The notes under the pieces: model-generated
Told to the model about the DNA's origin: nothing
Seen by the model: the letters and a program-made list of their open reading frames with translations, nothing else
Databases searched by the model: none
Program-made: the position numbers and the translations under genes
In this document: positions 58,301 through 64,000 of the stretch, piece by piece
How positions within the stretch are numbered: position 1 is the first letter of the stretch
Layout: the number at the start of each line of letters is the position of its first letter
From: Hofstenia miamia
Lineage: Eukaryota > Xenacoelomorpha > Acoela
Assembly: GCA_004352715.1 (NCBI GenBank)
Contig: SCFE01000030.1
Location: 581,178-645,177 of the forward strand
Reading direction: 5' to 3'
Length of the DNA: 64,000 bases

Positions 58301-61300
58301 GACAAGTATTCGATTTAGTTAAGATTTGCAGCCTTCTAGCTCATTCAAAGACTTACAAAATATATTGGGTTATAGTGGAGGGAGGCTTCCCGCCACTTCA
58401 AAAAATTATTTGCAAGAGGGGCGGTCATCCCCATACAAACAAGTTCATGCACTGAACTAGCAACTAACGTTACTTCTCTGTTACTTTGATTGTGCTTGCT
58501 CAGCGGAGTGAATTAAGAGTTTGATGATGACATTAATTAGCGACTTAAATTCACATGGGTCATGCAAACTGAGTTAAAAAATTCACTAATTCGTTTTGAA
58601 TACACCAAAGCTTCTACATCTGATGGGAAAAACCTCACTTGTTTTGGATGAAGAATTTCAAAAAATTGGTAGAATTACCCTACATTGTATACTTTCTTAA
58701 GAAATTGTCCCTTGACCCCTGTGAATACATTGAACCGGCAAACTTTCAAAGGTTTGCGCGAAAAGCTAGTCAAGAAAATTTGGGGAAAATGTCACACTGA
58801 TTAAGAATGGTTTGACTCAAATGAGGTTTCTAAAAAGCGTGGCACAATAATGAATATGGCATAGAAACATTTTCAATGAACAATTAATAGAGTCAATCAA
58901 ATAAAAGAAGGGCGTGGCAGCAGCTCATACACCTTTGCCAGCCTAAAAATATCTCCAATATTCAAGGAAATCAAACTGATGAGATTATCACTATTACAAT
59001 GGCTACATCAAAAATATATAATATTTTCCCTCCGAGTTCTTCAAATGCTAATAAGCAAGACGTGTTGAAAGCTGTCGGTTTTGGACTCTTCAACATGGCT
59101 TGAAGGGGAAAAACTTGTTGTTGAATAATTCTGACAGTGTAAAATAAGTATTCCAAGATTATTTCTTAACGCAAACGTCATTTTCACACAAAATCCAATA
59201 CTTTTTGCTTCGAACAGCAAACTATTCCAGTATCATCTGTCAAGACTGTCGCCAAAATGGAATAGATATTTTAAGTCTCTCATCATTGATGTTTATCATT
59301 GTTCTCCAAACATATAGAATGCAGCTGAGGCTGTCACACCTTGACTACTTCATCATCAATCTATCCAGGAAAATCAATCCTGAACATGTTATAAGCTTGA
59401 CCACTGAGAAATGCAACACAAGTTTGTAGCACATGGGGATCTATCTATTTACTCAGTTCAAGTTTTGTGCTTATTTAGAACTAAAAATTACAAAATAAAC
59501 TTTAAATCACACTAAGACTTATAAATGTAAAATAACCAGGAATTAAAACTAGATAGGAAACATTTTATTAATTAAGTTCTACTTTAATTCTTTTACATTA
59601 GAACTTGTATCGTGGCCTATTGTTAATTTCAATCATCATTATTATTGTGAAAATAGTCACACCAAAATTTTTTTTAAAAGTATCGATTCGGACTGGATTC
59701 CATCTCTGGGTGTGAGGCTTGGTCTGGAAAGGTCTCTCTACTTTAACAATCGTATGTCAAACAACGACCAAAGTCTAGTTTTAGACGATGCTTGAATCTG
59801 ATCATTCATCTAGTTAAATCAAGCGCGAGATGTTTTAATCCCACATGCACAAACTATTAATGATTCTATATCTCGTCGTCTGCCCTACCTTAAGTTTAAC
59901 TTAAGCATCTATATAGCGAATCTACTGAAAGGGAGAAATACGAAACAGAAGCTTTACGTATAGCTTTCATGAAAAATTTGGTTTCATATTATCAAAACAC
60001 TGAGAAGTAACCACACTAGAGATATTTTCTGAACCAAGATTCGTTACCGGCTTTCGCCAAAAGGATTGCCTCTGTGAGACTTTACGTATACTTTCTATAG
60101 TGATCAGGACACTCTACTTGACAAGGGCTCAAATATCAATTTTGATTTTTAATGCTATGATAAAGAATTCATTTTTCGCGTTAATTTTTAACCACATTTA
60201 GATTTCTTCTGTGCCTCTTTGAAGAGACCTTTAATAAATATCTCTATTATAATTCATGGTGTGTAAATCTATAAAAAATGTTTGTAAATCCACAAATTGT
60301 TGCATGCATGTATTCAAAGTTTCAGATGTATTTAAACTTGCAGAAACAGCATTACATTGGCAAAATTTATATTACCACTAAACATAGCAATCTTTTATAC
60401 TTTGAACTGACTCAGTAAATTTGTTATTTCACTACTAAAAATCTTTTGTCAACATGAGGATATTTAATGTGCTCACCACAATGTGATCGAGGTAAGGCCT
60501 CTTATGAAAGTTGAATTGAACCTAAACGTAAACGGATGATTCTTTCGCTCTAAGGTCCTGCGCAAACGGTACAACTTTGTTTCTAGACCTATTGAGGGAT
60601 TACAAAAGATTTAAACATTTTTCTATCGCACTGTTGGCTATCATTGGCTTAATAACAAAAATTGTATCACTTACACTTCACATAAGAGCGTTGAACTAAT
60701 CCACTTTCAGTCCTGAACAAATAGATTTGAAGAGATTATACCAATCACTAACATCATATAAGTTGTATTGATCTAATCGTTAGCGTTTCTTATGTCAGTC
60801 AAATATGTATCTTGCAAATGAATTTCTTCTTGGAAAGAACAGTTTAAGTAGCGGGTTTACCCTGAACATGAACAGTCAAATCGCATTATAATCAGTTGCT
60901 GGAATCGATTGGCTGAAATTATTTTTTAGAAATAATAAAATTTGATGAAAGCTTTAAAAAAAACTCCACTCAATTTTATCGTTAAACTTTGAAATACTGT
61001 GACGAAGAGGTCTGTATTTTCAGAGTGAATTCCAGTATAATTGGTAGGAAAGCCGAAGCCATGTATGTTGATATTCTTTCTGATTGTGATCGCCTCCTCC
61101 AATGTACTATTGAAGGCACGTACGCTATCTGTACATTGTTTACTTTCATTGCCTATTGATTCCTCATGGAAAGACCAAAACAGCATTATGTAGGTAATCA
61201 AGGAGGAAAGAAACGTGTGACAGGAATAATCGCCAAGGTATTAGAAATTCAGGTGTGTGCATCACAAGGTAGTACTAGGACTTCTGATTATATCATTACA

Positions 61301-62198
61301 CAAATACTTGGACTAGGTAAATATGATATGAGCAAATATATTGTACTTATGACACTAACATTCTCCACACTTAAATCAAATGTTAATGCTTATGTGAAAC
61401 TGTAACTAAGATTGTACAAGCTTGAAAAGGCTGAAATCTGTATTTTAATTTTCTAAGATTAGAGGAATTGGAATTTCTTTATTTTAAGAATATATAGACA
61501 ATTAAAATATCGAGAAGGGACTGTTTCTTGCCAAGATAAGATTTAACATCTAGGTGTTGTGTGTGCTGAATACAAGTCGTCTTGGAACTATCATATTAGA
61601 GTACTTGTTAAAAAGATCATTCCACCCACGATCAATGCATAAAGCTGAAAATTTTTAGTGTATGCTTGTCACACTATTTATTTGCTGTTGAATGATGAAG
61701 ATGGTAAATCAGAGAAACGAAGGGGTTTCGATTGGCCGGTCTAACAGGCTTGAGTTCTTTTAAGTTTATATTTTGGGATGGACATTGTCAGGCCTTGAAC
61801 CAAAATGTGAATATTTAATCTTAATTAATTGTCAGTGAAGAAGTAGAAGTAACCATTTCCATTTGGGGAAAGAAAGAATTGCTTTGTCGATAAGAAAAGC
61901 ATTTCGGTATCTTCTTGTATCTCCATGCGTTCATTATTTGTAGTTTTTCTGAGAATATTTAAAATAGAATTTGAGTATTTCCGAAAATTACTCCAATACT
62001 GGAGTTAAAAATGTTTGTTGTAATACAAGAGGTGCCCAAAATCCGTTGATTTTTGAAAAATAAAATTTCGGTAAAGAAAGAAAGTCAAAAACAATATTAA
62101 TGATGAAATTTAATTTCTAGCTCGTAATATAACAAGTTATTCAAAAACATTTAGATTAGGTGTTTCTGAAAAAACACATGCATATGCATATATTTACA
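55330..62198. other. Long AT-rich intergenic stretch
   Basis: About 6.9 kb without a supportable gene. A frame at 57368-57766 (132 codons; internal ATGs at 57441 and 57453) and a - strand frame at 60926-61201 (91 codons) have no motif I recognise and begin at non-ATG codons. G-rich scraps at about 57272-57295 (GGGTTTGGGTCGGGTTGGGA) and 58375-58430 resemble element ends. No RNA gene seen. Confidence 0.45.
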
Positions 62199-62220
62199 CA
62201 GTGGTGTAGCCAAAGAGAAT
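62199..62220. mobile_element. Isolated hAT-type terminus
   Basis: CAGTGGTGTAGCCAAAG resembles the CAGTGGCGTAG-type ends of the MITE at 31277. No partner end was found, so it is probably a truncated copy. Confidence 0.3.
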
Positions 62221-62678
62221 TTGAAATCTTAAAAATTCATTACATTTACAAATCAATTTCAAATACTTGGTTAACAATCTTATTCTATAAATGTCGGAAC
62301 CTGAAATATTAGTTTCTTGCTATGATAATTTAGAAAACTGCGAAGCTTTAATTAACAGATTAGAATAATATCAAGATATATTTAAATTCATATAGCAACA
62401 ATCAAAATGTGTGCAAATTCAAAAATTATTGAAGGCAATGGAAATGCCTTAGTTCTATTAATGATCAATCAGGTAGAGTGTATGTGTTGTCTGTTTATAA
62501 TTATAATGTCTTTGCCCACTCCAAAATGAAAAAATTCAGAGATTTTTATTTTTTAAAAATATGTGATTAATATATATTCTTAGTGGAACAGATGATATAT
62601 CTTCTTCTTGCTTGCTTAGATAAAATATTACTTAAGTTGCATTTTATGTAGGCTTATATTTATTATCAATGTGGCTTC

Positions 62679-63276
62679 CACTGACGGATTCAGATTAAAA
62701 AATGTGTACACAATCTATATTACATGTATTTAAAAAAATATTAGGACATTCACACCACTCCTAGCGTGTCGTGTATACATACATACACGAAAAATCCACG
62801 GAACGACTAATTTGATACATGCATGTACATACGCGAACAATTTTGAGATACATACACGATGCATGCTGACCAAAATAAGCGTCAGTTCAACCTGAAGTGA
62901 TAACTTGTGAAATATGGCATGAATAAATCTTCAGATATTTTTTGTTTATTAGCATTATTTTTGCCATAATAGCATGTGGCGGGGTGTAGGGTGGAATGTT
63001 TCGTACGACTTTTACAAATCAAAATTCGACTAGAAATCAAAAACAAAACAAACAATTAATTGGACAGCGCAGTACACGCGCACAGCGTAAATAAAAAATA
63101 CATGAAAATACACGATAATTTGCGCTCAAGTTTACTGAAATACATGAAATACATACACGATAGTATGGAATACATGTTCGTACATGCACGCAAAAATCCG
63201 AATACATACACGCTAGGTTATTTTCCCTACATGACAATAATCTGCTCCTAGCTAAAATTTCTGGATCCGCCTCCTA
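62679..63276. mobile_element. Probable non-autonomous element rich in ATACATACACG words
   Basis: The left end CACTGACGGATTCAGA and the reverse complement of the right end, AGGAGGCGGATCCAGAAATT, share the GGCGGATCCAGA core common to hAT-type MITE ends. The interior is unusually dense in short words such as ATACATACACGA, ACATGCATGTACATACGCG and TACACGCGCACAGCG, spread over about 62764-63220. It is non-coding. No target duplication was identified, so the limits are approximate. Confidence 0.45.
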
Positions 63277-63279
63277 TAT

Positions 63280-64000
63280 TTACGTTTCTAATGCTCACAT
63301 AAAGCTAAATCACAGTCTATAATACGTTCATTAACATCACTAAATTTTGGCATGCGTATTTCTTGACAGGGAGCCATGACATATAATCAAACTTGATATC
63401 ATTATATTTTTCAGTGAATCTTTAAAACTATTAAAAGAATTGAAGTTTAAGATATACTATTTTAATTCCATTTCCTGACTACCACACTGTATTTATGAGA
63501 TGATGTAGTGTAATGGCTATTAAAATTAAATTTGGTAGATATTACAAATTTTTGCCTTAATATTTGAAAACATTTTCTTTTCAAAATTGCTACCCATTAA
63601 ATGGAATTAGATGCGTAGTTAGTGATTTCTAGGTCTAAAATTTCTCAAAATTGGGAACATTTGCAAAAAGTGCTGCAAGCAGAATCCTTGTGTCAGATTC
63701 GGCACTAAAGCGTCATTCTCTCAAAAAATATTTATACTCATTCCTGATTGTCTCATTGATTTCAAAATTCGATTCAAAGTAAATTTGCTCCTTACTTTAT
63801 ATTATTTAATATTTTTTATTAAAAACCAATTATCAAATAATTTATAATAAATTTATGAAATTCAGTATGATTGGGGAGGAACGTTTGTCCTGCCTAAGCA
63901 AATTCAAAACTTTATAGACGGTTATTTAATGATTGATGAGACGCAATTACTCGAATTTACATAATTTGTTCGTTTGGGCTGCTTTTTGTGGTCATTCTGA
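63280..64000. other. AT-rich non-coding stretch to window end
   Basis: Nothing supported. Confidence 0.45.

Overview
This is an AT-rich, gene-poor window from a eukaryotic (metazoan) nuclear genome. The evidence is a class A GPCR exon, an HDAC6-type ubiquitin-binding zinc finger, remnants of metazoan-type hAT, mariner and LINE elements, (TA)n microsatellites and minisatellites. There are no operons or bacterial gene packing. The species cannot be named. The mix of elements (CGG-binding-protein-like hAT, mariners with DUF4817-type N-termini, GGGCC-rich hAT-type ends) fits an invertebrate, possibly an arthropod, but this is inference. Degenerate CCCTAA/TTAGGG tracts are present and are not diagnostic.

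Only two stretches look like intact host coding sequence. At 10645-11001 (+) there is a small protein consisting almost entirely of one complete three-zinc ZnF-UBP domain of the HDAC6 type, with a poly(A) signal just after the stop. At about 53061-54119 (+) there is one long exon of a rhodopsin-family GPCR with DRY and NPxxY motifs. They have no visible functional link.

The rest is transposon debris and non-coding DNA. From left to right: the 3' part of a broken hAT transposase (1-940); degenerate telomere-like tracts (about 2020-2500); a poly-C-bounded gap (3182-3357); a LINE C-terminal remnant (7400-7640); the ZnF-UBP gene; copies A, B and C of a dispersed repeat (11550, 15560, 17050) with a LINE 3' end between them (13514-13935); MITE-like material (21063-22130); broken unidentified ORFs (22316-22884); a foldback-type element (23541-24664); a hAT MITE with a perfect 8-bp target duplication (31277-31491); a mariner remnant with matching inverted termini (34526-35436); a LINE fragment (35765-36030); and another hAT-like MITE (41295-41530).

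Next comes a structurally busy region. A 45-bp minisatellite (43611-44555) is followed by copy D of the dispersed repeat, which carries a 36-bp minisatellite (about 45682-46941). A near-identical 767-bp duplication of the copy D flank (47697-48463) follows, then a second mariner-like element (48556-50839), and a 1000-N gap (51402-52401).

The right end holds the GPCR exon, a hAT remnant with termini and an hATC-domain trace (54930-55320), and an element-like segment dense in ATACATACACG-type words (62679-63276). No CRISPR array, rRNA gene or convincing tRNA gene was seen. The most interesting items are the foldback element, the 36-bp array that appears to grow out of one segment of a dispersed repeat, and the stand-alone HDAC6-type ZnF-UBP gene.
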